Assembly: GCA_964507645.1 (NCBI GenBank)
Contig: CAZDPU010000003.1
Coordinates: 8,035-72,034 of the forward strand
DNA from: UBA6624 sp964507645
GTDB taxonomy: Bacteria > UBP7 > UBA6624
Length of the DNA: 64,000 nucleotides
Direction: 5' to 3'
The notes under the pieces were generated by a model that was not told the origin of the DNA, made no database searches, and worked only from the letters and a program-made list of their open reading frames with translations. This document shows, piece after piece, positions 9,093-18,262 of this stretch (its first letter is position 1; each line of letters begins with the position of its first letter). The position numbers were made by a program, and so were the translations under genes.

Positions 9093-9920
9093 ATGGTTAC
9101 CGTTCCAAAAATTAAAAACTTTCCAAAAGGTGAAAAGATTATTGCAGTTACTGCTTACGACAGGCCTTCAGCTATTTCCGCACAAAATGCAAAAGTAGAT
9201 GTTGTTCTTGTTGGAGACTCTCTTTCAAATGTTGTTTTGGGTAACAAAAACACTACATCAATAGGGATAAAGGAAATAAGTTACCACCTTGAGGCTGTTT
9301 GTAAGTTCATAGATAAAAGTTTACTTGTTGCGGATTTGCCTTTTGGATCTTCTCAGGCTGGCTTGCAGATAGCTTCTCAGCATTCATGTGAATTGGTGAG
9401 AAAGGGAGCCAATGCAGTGAAAATCGAAGGAGGTAAGGAGGTTTGTAATTTAGTAGAGCATCTTACAAGCCATGGAATTCCTGTCATGTGCCATGTTGGG
9501 CTTACCCCACAGAAGGTAGAGCAATTTGGAGGATACAAGGTCCAAGGAAAAAGCTTGGAGAATTCTCAAAAAATATATGAAGAAGCAAAACTTTTAGAGT
9601 CTGCTGGAGCATTTTCGATAGTTCTTGAATGCATTCCTTCCCAGTTGGCAAAAAAAATAACGGAAGATTTGCATATCCCAACCATTGGGATAGGAAGTGG
9701 TTCATTTTGTCGTGGGCAAATTTTAGTTTTTCATGATCTTATTGGTTGGCAAAATGAAAATTTTAAATTTTTGAAAAATCCCTTTGGCAATGTTTCTAAA
9801 AATATACACGATGCAATAAGCTCTTTTTCAGATTCGGTAAAATCTGGAACATACCCATCTTTAGATGAGTCTTGGTCTCTGGATGAAGATGTTATTGAAG
9901 AAATAAAAAAATTTAAATAA
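9093..9920 (+). CDS. panB: 3-methyl-2-oxobutanoate hydroxymethyltransferase
   Basis: First committed step of pantothenate synthesis: transfers a hydroxymethyl group from methylene-tetrahydrofolate to ketoisovalerate. Family motifs are visible: TAYDRPSA near residue 20, VGDSLSNVVLG near 41, DLPFGS near 82, KIEGG near 111 and the IGIGSG segment near 193. I prefer ATG 9093 to the TTG one codon upstream. The stop overlaps the panC start by one base (TAATG), so panB, panC and panD are translationally linked. Length (275 residues) is normal. Confidence 0.95.
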   Translation: MVTVPKIKNFPKGEKIIAVTAYDRPSAISAQNAKVDVVLVGDSLSNVVLGNKNTTSIGIKEISYHLEAVCKFIDKSLLVADLPFGSSQAGLQIASQHSCELVRKGANAVKIEGGKEVCNLVEHLTSHGIPVMCHVGLTPQKVEQFGGYKVQGKSLENSQKIYEEAKLLESAGAFSIVLECIPSQLAKKITEDLHIPTIGIGSGSFCRGQILVFHDLIGWQNENFKFLKNPFGNVSKNIHDAISSFSDSVKSGTYPSLDESWSLDEDVIEEIKKFK

Positions 9921-10696
9921 TGAAAAAAAGAGTTCTGGTCCCAACAATGGGCGCACTTCATCAGGGCCATGGTGCTTTGATAAAAAAAGCTTCAACCCTT
10001 GGGGATCCAATTGTTTCAATATTTGTAAACCCAACACAATTTGGACCAACGGAAGATTTTGAAAAATACCCAAGAAGCGCTGAGAGGGATTTGGATTATG
10101 CTTTAAAGTGTGGTGCGAAGGAGGTCTTATTTCCAAAAGTAAGTGAAATTTATCCAAGTGGACCTGTTGCAACAGAAGATTCTGGATTTCTTGGTTCTAT
10201 ACTTGAGGGGGCCCATAGGCCAGGGTTTTTTAATGGGGTTGTTACTGTTGTAAAAAAATTATTTGAAACAATTGTTTCGGACATCGCTATTTTTGGGGAG
10301 AAAGATTGGCAGCAGCTTATCCTAGTTAAGGATTTGTCGAAAAGAATTAACGGGCCGTCTATAGTTAGCGTAAGCACTGTAAGAGATGAAAATGGCCTAG
10401 CCCTCTCTTCTAGGAACGCATATCTCTCCGATGAGGATTATGAAAAAGCACTTTATGTATCAAAAGCACTAGAAAAAGTTGAATCTTTTTGGAAGGATGG
10501 CTTAAGGGATAAGAAAGAGTTAGAAACCGTTGGTATTGACTTTTTATCAAAAAAAGTTAGTAAAATTGACTATTTAGAAGTGAGGCCGAAAAAATTACTA
10601 CCGGAATTGAAAGTTTTGAACCAGGAATCTAGGGTTTTGACAGCAGTTTGGATCAAAGAAACAAGGCTTATAGACAATAAGGGTTTATCCTTATGA
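9920..10696 (+). CDS. panC: pantothenate synthetase
   Basis: Condenses pantoate and beta-alanine with ATP. It opens directly with VPTMGALHQGHGALI, the family's first ATP-binding motif, so it lacks about 20-25 residues that usually precede it; no upstream in-frame start offers them because the gene overlaps panB. Further motifs: VNPTQFGPTEDFEKYP near residue 35, FGEKDWQQ near 123 and LALSSRNAYLS near 155. At 258 residues it is short at both ends compared with about 280. Overlaps panD by 4 nt. Confidence 0.93.
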   Translation: MKKRVLVPTMGALHQGHGALIKKASTLGDPIVSIFVNPTQFGPTEDFEKYPRSAERDLDYALKCGAKEVLFPKVSEIYPSGPVATEDSGFLGSILEGAHRPGFFNGVVTVVKKLFETIVSDIAIFGEKDWQQLILVKDLSKRINGPSIVSVSTVRDENGLALSSRNAYLSDEDYEKALYVSKALEKVESFWKDGLRDKKELETVGIDFLSKKVSKIDYLEVRPKKLLPELKVLNQESRVLTAVWIKETRLIDNKGLSL

Positions 10697-11064
10697 AAGA
10701 GATGCTTAATTGCAAGATCCATGGAGGAACCGTTACAGCTTCTGATATTGACTATGAAGGCTCTTGTGGATTGGGTCCAGATTTGTTAAGAGCATCGGGA
10801 CTTTTGCCTTTTGAAAAAATTTCAGTTCTTAATGTTTCTAATGGAAATAGAGTTGAAACTTATGTAATCAAAGAGACAAAGGACAGGGAGATTACCTTGA
10901 ATGGAGCTGCTGCTCATTTTTTCAAGGAAGGAGACAAGGTAATAATTCTTAATTGGAAAATCTGTCGTGAAAGCTGCATAAAAGAACATAAGGCAAAAGT
11001 GATCATTCTTGATGATGACAATTTGATAAAAAAGAAAATGGTAAAGGTGGTGGGAGATGAATAA
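10693..11064 (+). CDS. panD: aspartate 1-decarboxylase proenzyme
   Basis: Makes beta-alanine for panC. It is a pyruvoyl enzyme that self-cleaves between Gly and Ser; the site is visible as YEGSCG, Gly23-Ser24. NGAAAHFF-like LNGAAAHFF near residue 70 is the conserved C-chain motif. Length 123 matches the family. The stop overlaps the kdsD start, and AAGGTGG about 6 nt before that start is a plausible ribosome-binding site. Confidence 0.95.
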   Translation: MKEMLNCKIHGGTVTASDIDYEGSCGLGPDLLRASGLLPFEKISVLNVSNGNRVETYVIKETKDREITLNGAAAHFFKEGDKVIILNWKICRESCIKEHKAKVIILDDDNLIKKKMVKVVGDE

Positions 11065-12037
11065 GTTCTATGATTTTGGAAAGAAGGTTTTGCTAGATGA
11101 GGCAAAAGCGCTTGTTGCTGCTTCTGAAAATTTTGATAAAAATTTTGATATTGCAGTAAATTTAATCAGGAAGTGTTCTGGGAATTGTGTTGTTTCTGGG
11201 ATAGGTAAATCAGGGCTTGTTGGCAGAAAAATATCTTCAACTCTTGCAAGTTTAGGAACCCCGAGTGTTTTTTTACATTCAGGAGAAGCATTACATGGCG
11301 ATTTAGGTTTAATTTCAAAAAAAGATGTAGCTTTATTGATTTCTAACTCAGGAAATACAACTGAGGTTTTAGGTCTTATTCCTTCTTTAAAAATGAAGAA
11401 AATTCCAATTATTGCACTCACTGCAAATTTAGATTCAGTACTTGCAAAAGAGTCAGACGCAGTTCTTAATTCTTTTGTTGCACGTGAGGCAGATGAGCAT
11501 AACCTTGCTCCAACTTCTTCAACAACTGTAATGATGGCAATAGGAGATGCTTTGGCGGTTTCTTTAGCTAAAGAAAAAGACTTTACCCCTTCTGATTTTG
11601 CTATGTATCATCCTGGGGGATCTCTTGGAAACTCCTTATCGAAAGTTTCTCAATGGATGACAAAGGACAACATTCCCAAAGTCAATCCAAAAGATTCATT
11701 GAGGTCGTGTGTTATAAAGATGTCAAGTGGAAGACTTGGTGCTGTTGTCCTTGTTGAAGAAAGTCAAATTAAAGGCATTTTTACAGATGGGGATTTAAGA
11801 AGGCTTTTTGAAAACAGAGAGTCTTTTGATACTCTTTTGGATGAAAAGATAGTAAATGTTGCTAACAAGAATCCAAAAACCTTAAATCAAGATGATTTAG
11901 CAAGTTTTGCTATAGGCAAGATGGAGGCTAATGCAATTACTGTAATGCCGGTTGTTAATAATAAAAATAATCTAGTCGGAATAATTCATTTACACAATCT
12001 TGTTCAGGCTGGAACTGGAGTGGTTAATGAAAAATAA
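11057..12037 (+). CDS. kdsD: arabinose-5-phosphate isomerase (KpsF/GutQ family)
   Basis: Converts ribulose 5-phosphate to arabinose 5-phosphate, the first step to KDO of lipopolysaccharide. It has an N-terminal SIS domain (GIGKSGLVGRK near residue 49, HGDLG near 78, SNSGNT near 95) and two C-terminal CBS domains (about 200-325). NLAPTSSTT near 148 is typical of the family. Presence argues for an outer membrane with KDO-type LPS. Other KDO genes are not in this window. Overlaps the aminotransferase gene by 11 nt. Confidence 0.92.
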   Translation: MNKFYDFGKKVLLDEAKALVAASENFDKNFDIAVNLIRKCSGNCVVSGIGKSGLVGRKISSTLASLGTPSVFLHSGEALHGDLGLISKKDVALLISNSGNTTEVLGLIPSLKMKKIPIIALTANLDSVLAKESDAVLNSFVAREADEHNLAPTSSTTVMMAIGDALAVSLAKEKDFTPSDFAMYHPGGSLGNSLSKVSQWMTKDNIPKVNPKDSLRSCVIKMSSGRLGAVVLVEESQIKGIFTDGDLRRLFENRESFDTLLDEKIVNVANKNPKTLNQDDLASFAIGKMEANAITVMPVVNNKNNLVGIIHLHNLVQAGTGVVNEK

Positions 12038-13379
12038 ATTAAAAGTTGTAGGAAAAGAATCATGGAAGACGATGGCTTCTGACGTTAGAGACAGTTTGTC
12101 AAAAAGTATTTTGGTCGATGGGTACCATCTCGTTTTAGATTTAGAGAAAAGCAAGGGTTCTGTTCTTGTTGATGCATCAGATGGGAAAGAGTACATTGAT
12201 CTTTTTAGCATGTTTGCTAGTCAGCCAATAGGAATAAATCACAAAGAGTTGTTAGAAGAGGATTTTCTATTGAAGTTGGGACTTGTAGCTTCCCATAAGC
12301 CTGTTAATTCAGATGTCTATACACAGCCATACGCTGATTTTGTTAATGTAATGTCAAGGATAGTGACGCAAGATTATCCACATCTCTTCTTTATAGAAGG
12401 AGGATCCTTGGCAGTAGAAAATGCTCTAAAAGTTGCTTTTGATTGGAAGATGAGAAAAAACTTAGAAATGGAAGTTGATATTGATGAAAATCTTCTTTCA
12501 ATTGCTCACTTGGAAAAGGCTTTTCATGGCAGGTCTGGTTATACATTAAGTTTGACAAATACTGCAGATCCTAAGAAAACAATGTACTTTCCTAAGTTTG
12601 ATTGGCCAAGATTGCCCTCCCCTTACAGAAGCTTTCCTGAAACTGAAGATTCTGCTTCATCTCTTAAGGAACAAGAGGATGATTTTTTATCTAAGCTAAA
12701 AGCTTTTGAAGAAGAGAAACCAAACCAAATGGCTGCGGTTTTAATGGAGACTATACAGGGTGAAGGTGGGGATAATCATTTCAGGAATGATTTTTTACAA
12801 AGAGTAAGAGATTGGTGTGATGATAATGATGTTTTACTGATATTTGATGAAGTTCAATGCGGAATGGGTATAACTGGAAATTGGTGGGCTTGGGAAAAAA
12901 CAGACATAAAACCGGATGTTTTTTGTTTTGGAAAAAAGTCTCAGGTTTGTGGAATAGCGGCTAGCAATCGTATAGATGATGTTGATAATTGTTTTAAGGT
13001 GAGCAGCAGGATTAATTCAACTTGGGGAGGAAATTTGGTTGACATGGTCAGAGTTACAAAGTATATTGAAATAATCGAAAGGGAAAAACTTCTTGAAAAT
13101 TGCAGAAGCGTCGGAGGTTTTCTGATCGAAGAGCTAAAAAAAATATCTGATGATTTTGATGGATTGGTAACAAATGTTCGAGGTTCGGGACTGATGTGCG
13201 CTTTCGATTTGCCAGATGGGGAAACAAGAGATAAGGTAAGAGGCTATCTTGTTGAAGAAGGTGTTTTGATCTTAGGTTGTGGAGACAAGTCTTTGAGGTT
13301 TAGGCCAGTTTTAGATATATCCATGGATGTTATTTCTAAAGCTTTAACCTTAATTAGAAAAGCCTTGAAAAAAGTGTGA
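12027..13379 (+). CDS. lat: L-lysine 6-transaminase
   Basis: Class III PLP aminotransferase that removes the epsilon-amino group of lysine. The PLP lysine lies in FGKKSQVCG (about residue 303), a segment characteristic of lysine 6-aminotransferase; DEVQCGMG about 273 is the PLP-contacting aspartate motif and EGGSLAVENALK about 125 the cofactor phosphate region. ATG 12027 inside the kdsD end is preferred to an in-frame start at 12000. The product, an aminoadipate semialdehyde/piperideine-carboxylate, has no obvious user among neighbours. Ends in GTGA shared with the next start. Confidence 0.9.
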   Translation: MKNKLKVVGKESWKTMASDVRDSLSKSILVDGYHLVLDLEKSKGSVLVDASDGKEYIDLFSMFASQPIGINHKELLEEDFLLKLGLVASHKPVNSDVYTQPYADFVNVMSRIVTQDYPHLFFIEGGSLAVENALKVAFDWKMRKNLEMEVDIDENLLSIAHLEKAFHGRSGYTLSLTNTADPKKTMYFPKFDWPRLPSPYRSFPETEDSASSLKEQEDDFLSKLKAFEEEKPNQMAAVLMETIQGEGGDNHFRNDFLQRVRDWCDDNDVLLIFDEVQCGMGITGNWWAWEKTDIKPDVFCFGKKSQVCGIAASNRIDDVDNCFKVSSRINSTWGGNLVDMVRVTKYIEIIEREKLLENCRSVGGFLIEELKKISDDFDGLVTNVRGSGLMCAFDLPDGETRDKVRGYLVEEGVLILGCGDKSLRFRPVLDISMDVISKALTLIRKALKKV

Positions 13380-13924
13380 TTTTTCGTATTTTCTTATTTT
13401 TTTATATAGTTTTTTCTTTTAACTCTTGTTTGGATTTTTCCTTCCCGGTTCATCCCGAAAAATCAAAAAATATAAATTTTTCACAAGTAAAGGAAGAATG
13501 CAATCTTGTTAAATTTAATTATTCCGATGAATCTTTTTTGCCTGAATTCATAGACTGTATTTTTTCTGCTTATAGCTACAGGGGAGACTATTCTGATGAG
13601 ATTACTTTTTTTCTTGACGAGAATGTTGGATTGCAAGGAACCCCTTCTTTGATAAAAGCTGATTATGGAAAAAGGTTAAATTTTTACAGAGAATTAAAAA
13701 CAAAGGAGAAAATTGTAATTGTTGATGACAGTTTTGAAATTTATCATTTTTCTTCTGTCGAAGACTTGAATTTTGCAAATTCTCAATTAATGAAATGGGA
13801 GAGCTTAAACGGAATCTTCATTCCCCTAAAGGTTTTTGATGAGCAAAAAAGGATTTTACTGATTGGAAGAAATAAAGATCCAGCGCATATATCTAAGAAC
13901 ATCAAAGACTTAATCAAAGATTAA
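13376..13924 (+). CDS. predicted lipoprotein, unknown function
   Basis: A 182-residue protein beginning at GTG (GTGA overlap with lat). It has a hydrophobic signal and a lipobox FNSC with the acceptable Cys at residue 18, so it is probably lipidated and exported. The mature part is acidic/mixed with no motif I recognise. It is the last gene of the pan-kdsD-lat operon and overlaps the convergent murG end by 15 nt; the overlap reads as a perfect 6-bp inverted repeat with a 3-nt centre. Confidence 0.65.
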   Translation: MIFRIFLFFYIVFSFNSCLDFSFPVHPEKSKNINFSQVKEECNLVKFNYSDESFLPEFIDCIFSAYSYRGDYSDEITFFLDENVGLQGTPSLIKADYGKRLNFYRELKTKEKIVIVDDSFEIYHFSSVEDLNFANSQLMKWESLNGIFIPLKVFDEQKRILLIGRNKDPAHISKNIKDLIKD

Positions 13925-14920
13925 CTCAGAGATTTTTTTTGAATTCCCCAAGCCTTCTTTGAGGGGGTTTTTTTCTGAATCCAAATTTTTCATAGCTTTT
14001 AAAAGAAGTGAAGCATCACTGCTTTCATCAATGATTTTTGAAGGGTAGTTCCTTGAGTGTTCTTTCGCATTTTCCATTTGGTGTCCATCTACTCCTTTTA
14101 ACGGAATGATTATTGATTTCTTGCCCAATGCTTTAATTTCAGCAAGTGTGCATGCTCCAGCTCTGGAAAAAACAACATCAGAAGCACTTATCCATGTGTC
14201 TAATTTTTCAGTATATTCTTCAACTGCATGTAATATTTTTTTACCTTCAAGAGATTTTTTTATTTTTTTTGCACCTTTTCCACATTGCCAAAATATGAAT
14301 AAATTTGAAAATTCTTTTTTCATCCCTTCTAAAGACTTCAATATTAATTTATTTAATTTTTCTGAACCTTGGCTTCCCCCTGTGATGGCTACAACAAAAA
14401 AATTACTATTTAAATCAAGGTCTTCCCTGGATTTTTCTTTTGTTACCTTCTCGTATTTTCTATAAACAGGAATGCCCACAGGTATTGATTTTTTTCCAAA
14501 ATAATTCTTTAGATTTTTTTGACATATTACCTTTTCTGAAAACTTGTAAAGAATCCTGTTTGCCCAACCAGGTTTTGCATTAGGTTCTATTAATATGATT
14601 TTTTTATTCATTATTTTTGAAGCAATTACTCCTGGAAAACTTGCATATCCTCCAGTTCCTATAACCAAGCTAGGTTGAAATTTTTTAATTATTTGTAAAG
14701 TTTTGAAAATTGCTTTTAAGTGTAGTGCCATGCTTCGAAGATTTCTGCCTGAAATTAAATTTTGATCGAAATGATTTATGTTTTTTTTGTTCAAGATTTT
14801 TAAATCTATTCTGTTTGTTCCAAGCCATAGCAAGTCATGCTCTATATTTTCAAGTAGTGCAAGTGCTGGTGTGACATGCCCTATTGTCCCCCCTCCGCAA
14901 ACAAGTACTTTAATTTTCAT
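13910..14920 (-). CDS. murG: UDP-GlcNAc:undecaprenyl-pyrophosphoryl-MurNAc-pentapeptide GlcNAc transferase
   Basis: Makes lipid II from lipid I at the inner face of the cytoplasmic membrane. GT28 features: GGGTIGHVTPAL at residue 9 (glycine-rich loop), GTGGYASFPG near 89, GGSQGSEKLN near 181, and the UDP-binding region SRAGACTLAE near 250. Length 336 is slightly short. It follows murJ, whose end it overlaps by 11 nt, so lipid II synthesis and flipping are co-expressed, downstream of MacAB genes. Confidence 0.93.
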   Translation of the reverse strand: MKIKVLVCGGGTIGHVTPALALLENIEHDLLWLGTNRIDLKILNKKNINHFDQNLISGRNLRSMALHLKAIFKTLQIIKKFQPSLVIGTGGYASFPGVIASKIMNKKIILIEPNAKPGWANRILYKFSEKVICQKNLKNYFGKKSIPVGIPVYRKYEKVTKEKSREDLDLNSNFFVVAITGGSQGSEKLNKLILKSLEGMKKEFSNLFIFWQCGKGAKKIKKSLEGKKILHAVEEYTEKLDTWISASDVVFSRAGACTLAEIKALGKKSIIIPLKGVDGHQMENAKEHSRNYPSKIIDESSDASLLLKAMKNLDSEKNPLKEGLGNSKKISELIFD

Positions 14921-16364
14921 ATTTTAAAATTTCATTTTTCCATATATAAAGCATTGCGCAACCACATATCGAGATTTTTATCCAGTTGAAGATTTCTGGT
15001 TCAAGACCTTCAAACGTTACAAATAGTATCAATATGAAAATCAGAAAATTCCTTGTCCTAGCTGAAGGGTTGAGTATTTTTCCTGAGTTCAACTGAAATT
15101 TTTTCAAAAGAAAAGCAACACCTACAATAATTGAGAATATTGAGGAAACGGGGACAGCAATTAGTTTATTTTGGAAATCTCCATAGTAATAAAAAAACAG
15201 AACAAAAAGACAGCTTAGAAATTGTATAAATTTTATCCTTATAAGCTCTTTGTGTTCGTTTATCGCATAATAAGCTTTTGTAAGGATTGATTCAAATATC
15301 ACGAAAGGCAAAGACAAAGATAATATTTTTAAAAGATTGGAAACTTGAGTTGTGTCTGAAGCTGTGAACTCTCCACGTTGAAAAAGCTGTTTAGTGAAAA
15401 AACTTGCTTCAAAAAAGAAATATATTGTCAGAGGCAGCGCTATAAGGAACCCCATTTTCAAGGCTTTCTCTAGCTCTCTAGAGAATTTTGGACTTTTTGA
15501 GTTTGAAATTTTTGAAAGCTCTGGAAGTGATGCCTGTGCAATACAGACTCCAATTAGGGAATTTGGAACTTGTATTAATCTTGTTGAAAAATAAAGCCAA
15601 GCGACAGATCCGCTCGCTAGTAATGTTGCATAATATCTTGTACTGATAAATGTGAGACTTTGGAAGATGCCGATACTTGCTCCTTGTGGATATTTTTTTT
15701 CAAATGCTTCTTGGTATTTGTTTGCCCAGTTGATTTTTGGCCATCTGTTTCCAAGCCCAAAAGCGTAGAGTTGAAAAATTACTCCAAGCCATGCTCCCCA
15801 CCCTGCTCCTGCAGTCAAGGTTTCAACTGGGCTTTTTTCCATTAGATAAACAAATCCAATTATTGAAATGTTGAGGATTATGGGGGTTAGGGATGCTGCC
15901 AACATTCTTCCCTGGCTTCTCAATACAGAGCTTGCCCATATGCTTATTATTCCACCAGCTAAATAACCCGAAAGACCTCTTATCAAGCTGGATAAAATTT
16001 CAACATCTGTAGATTTGTATGCTGTTAAGAGGGTTGCAATATTTTTAGAAAAAAGTGAAACTAAAATTAAAGAGGGTATCGAATAGGCTACTAGTTTTAC
16101 CAAAAGAGAACCACTTGCAATTTCATGTTTGTCCTTTTGGTTTGAGATTTTTGAAAGTATAGGAATTGATATTGATTCAAGAGGTATATCAATTAAGGCT
16201 GTTTTTAGAGAAGAGAGAAATCCAAACCCTAAACCCCAGGCCTCCATAATTAAACCACTGCCAAAGTTAGAGGCAAAAAGATTGTCTCTTATGTATCCAG
16301 TTAGCTTGCTTGAAAAAATTCCTAAAAAATTTTTAAAGGTTCTTGTTTCTAGTTTTTTTTGCAA
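14910..16364 (-). CDS. murJ: lipid II flippase MurJ
   Basis: MOP-superfamily flippase that moves lipid II to the periplasm. A 484-residue polytopic protein with about 13-14 hydrophobic segments. Near the N-terminus SKLTGYIRDNLFASNFG matches the MurJ pattern (S-x-GxxRD--A--FG). Acts with MurG encoded downstream. It begins one base after the MacB permease stop, in the same transcription unit. Confidence 0.9.
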   Translation of the reverse strand: MQKKLETRTFKNFLGIFSSKLTGYIRDNLFASNFGSGLIMEAWGLGFGFLSSLKTALIDIPLESISIPILSKISNQKDKHEIASGSLLVKLVAYSIPSLILVSLFSKNIATLLTAYKSTDVEILSSLIRGLSGYLAGGIISIWASSVLRSQGRMLAASLTPIILNISIIGFVYLMEKSPVETLTAGAGWGAWLGVIFQLYAFGLGNRWPKINWANKYQEAFEKKYPQGASIGIFQSLTFISTRYYATLLASGSVAWLYFSTRLIQVPNSLIGVCIAQASLPELSKISNSKSPKFSRELEKALKMGFLIALPLTIYFFFEASFFTKQLFQRGEFTASDTTQVSNLLKILSLSLPFVIFESILTKAYYAINEHKELIRIKFIQFLSCLFVLFFYYYGDFQNKLIAVPVSSIFSIIVGVAFLLKKFQLNSGKILNPSARTRNFLIFILILFVTFEGLEPEIFNWIKISICGCAMLYIWKNEILKYEN

Positions 16365-16365
16365 A

Positions 16366-17592
16366 CTACTCTCTTCTCAAGGCTACGATTGGATCTAGCT
16401 TCGATGCTTGATTTGCTGGAATTAATCCAAAGATTAAACCTATCAACGTTGAAACTGATGCTGATATGAAAAAAACAGTCATGTTGAATTGAGGTTCCCC
16501 TGGGAAATCTGGAATTCTTGCTATCGCATTGATTCCGAGGTATCCGAGAAGCATTCCCAATAGCCCACCCATCAAAGCAAGAGATATTGACTCAATAAGG
16601 AATTGAACTTGAATATCCCTATTTAGTGCTCCAAGAGCTTTTCTTAGGCCAATTTCACTAGTTCTTTCTGCAACTGTTACAAGCATAATGTTCATGATTC
16701 CGATTCCGCCAATTAGCAGAGATATGCTCCCTATAGCAAGAAGAAACATGTTGAATCCTTCTATGAATGCACTAACCGTATTTACTATTTCGCCTGAATT
16801 AAAAATTCCAAAATCATTCCCTTCAGAAAATTTTATATTGTGTCTTTTCCTTAGAAGCTCAACGATTTCCTGTTCTGTAAGGGCGATATCTCCAAGTGAT
16901 TTTGCTTCGACGTTTATCGTTCCCACCCCTTTTCCTCCAGAGAAAAAAGATTTTGCTGTTGTTATCGGAATTAAAGCTATCTGGTCAGCGCTTGAAAAAC
17001 CTCCATCATCTCTCCCCCCACCCTCTTTTGCACTCAAGACACCAATAATTTCAAAAGAAACTCCACCCAAGGTTATATTTTCTCCAATCGGCTCTTGTCC
17101 AGGCAGCAATTTTTCCCACAAAGCAGGACCGATTACAACAACTCTTTTTTTTCCTTCTACATCTAGAGGAGACAGGAATCTTCCTTCATCTATTTCATAA
17201 GACCTAACTGAAGAGTAAACTGGTGTTACGCCCCTTATGTCAGCATTAAGATTCCTATTCCCAACTCTTGCAATTTCTCGAGCACCAACTTCAGGTGCTG
17301 CAAAATTAACATGAGGAAGTTTTTCTATCTCTTCAGCATCTTCAATTGTTAAAGGCTGTACTCTTTTCCTTGTCTCAACAGAGCTTTCATAATCTCTTCC
17401 AGGCCAAATTACCAGAAGGTTTGTTCCAAGCCCAGCCATACTTTCTTCAAAGTCCTTTTTAAAGCCTTCTCCTACTCCTGTGACTATTACGACAGAAGCA
17501 ACACCAAACGTTATTCCAATGAGTGTTAAAAAGGATCTAAGGGGCTTTGAAAAGATTGCCCTTACTGCAAATTTTAAATTCTCAATGACCAT
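16366..17592 (-). CDS. macB: MacB-type ABC permease (FtsX-like)
   Basis: Membrane subunit of a MacAB-type mechanotransmission ABC transporter. N-terminal helix with the RSFLTLIGITFGVASVV pattern typical of MacB/FtsX, a periplasmic MacB_PCD domain (about 50-240) and three C-terminal helices (about 285-400) with RTSEIGLRKALGA in the cytoplasmic loop. The ATPase is a separate gene, unlike fused E. coli MacB. Start overlaps the ATPase stop by one base. Confidence 0.9.
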   Translation of the reverse strand: MVIENLKFAVRAIFSKPLRSFLTLIGITFGVASVVIVTGVGEGFKKDFEESMAGLGTNLLVIWPGRDYESSVETRKRVQPLTIEDAEEIEKLPHVNFAAPEVGAREIARVGNRNLNADIRGVTPVYSSVRSYEIDEGRFLSPLDVEGKKRVVVIGPALWEKLLPGQEPIGENITLGGVSFEIIGVLSAKEGGGRDDGGFSSADQIALIPITTAKSFFSGGKGVGTINVEAKSLGDIALTEQEIVELLRKRHNIKFSEGNDFGIFNSGEIVNTVSAFIEGFNMFLLAIGSISLLIGGIGIMNIMLVTVAERTSEIGLRKALGALNRDIQVQFLIESISLALMGGLLGMLLGYLGINAIARIPDFPGEPQFNMTVFFISASVSTLIGLIFGLIPANQASKLDPIVALRRE

Positions 17593-18257
17593 TAGCTTAT
17601 TTTTCCATCAAGTATTTCAATCGTTTTATCAGTTTTTTGAGCAATTTTGTGATCATGTGTAACAAGTATGACGGTTATGCCTCTTTGTTTTTGATCTTCT
17701 AGAATCTTTAAAATTTCATCACCTGTTTTGCTATCAAGATTTCCTGTTGGCTCGTCAGCAAGTATTATTTCTGGATTGTTTACAAGAGATCTTGCTATTG
17801 CAACTCTTTGCATTTGCCCTCCAGAAAGTTCATTACTTTTGTGGTTTGCCCACCTTTCAAGACCTACCAAATCAAGGTATTTCATTGCTTGTTTTTTCTT
17901 TTCTTTTTTGTTTTTTCTTGAGTAAGCGAGAGGAAGTGCAACATTTTCCCATGCTGTTGTTGCTTGGAGAAGATGAAAGCTTTGAAAAACAAAACCAATT
18001 TTTTGATTTCTTAAAATAGCCAACTTGTTGCTATTTAAATTGCTAATATCTTCTCCATCAAGAACATAAGAGCCTGTGGTTGGCTTATCCAACAATCCAA
18101 TGATGTGCATTAAAGTACTTTTTCCAGATCCGGAGGGCCCTATGATAGAAAGGCTTTCTCCTTTCTCTATTTTCAAATCTACATTTTTCAATGCCTTGAA
18201 AGCTATCTTGCCAGTTCTGTAAATCTTCGATATATCTTTCAGCTCAATTAAAGACAT
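17592..18257 (-). CDS. MacB-type ABC ATPase (LolD/MacB family)
   Basis: ATPase of the MacAB-like exporter. Walker A GPSGSGKST near residue 41, Q-loop FQSFHLL, signature LSGGQMQRVAIARSL near 142, Walker B ILADEPTGNLDS and the His switch VTHD. These are hallmark sequences of the LolD/MacB/FtsE group. Pairs with the permease just downstream and the periplasmic adaptor upstream. Confidence 0.92.
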   Translation of the reverse strand: MSLIELKDISKIYRTGKIAFKALKNVDLKIEKGESLSIIGPSGSGKSTLMHIIGLLDKPTTGSYVLDGEDISNLNSNKLAILRNQKIGFVFQSFHLLQATTAWENVALPLAYSRKNKKEKKKQAMKYLDLVGLERWANHKSNELSGGQMQRVAIARSLVNNPEIILADEPTGNLDSKTGDEILKILEDQKQRGITVILVTHDHKIAQKTDKTIEILDGKIS

Positions 18258-18262
18258 CGGTT

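Noticed and set aside
16366..18257. LolCDE lipoprotein exporter instead of MacAB
   Set aside because: The ATPase is similar to LolD, but the single permease with a MacB-type periplasmic domain and the HlyD-like adaptor upstream point to MacAB.
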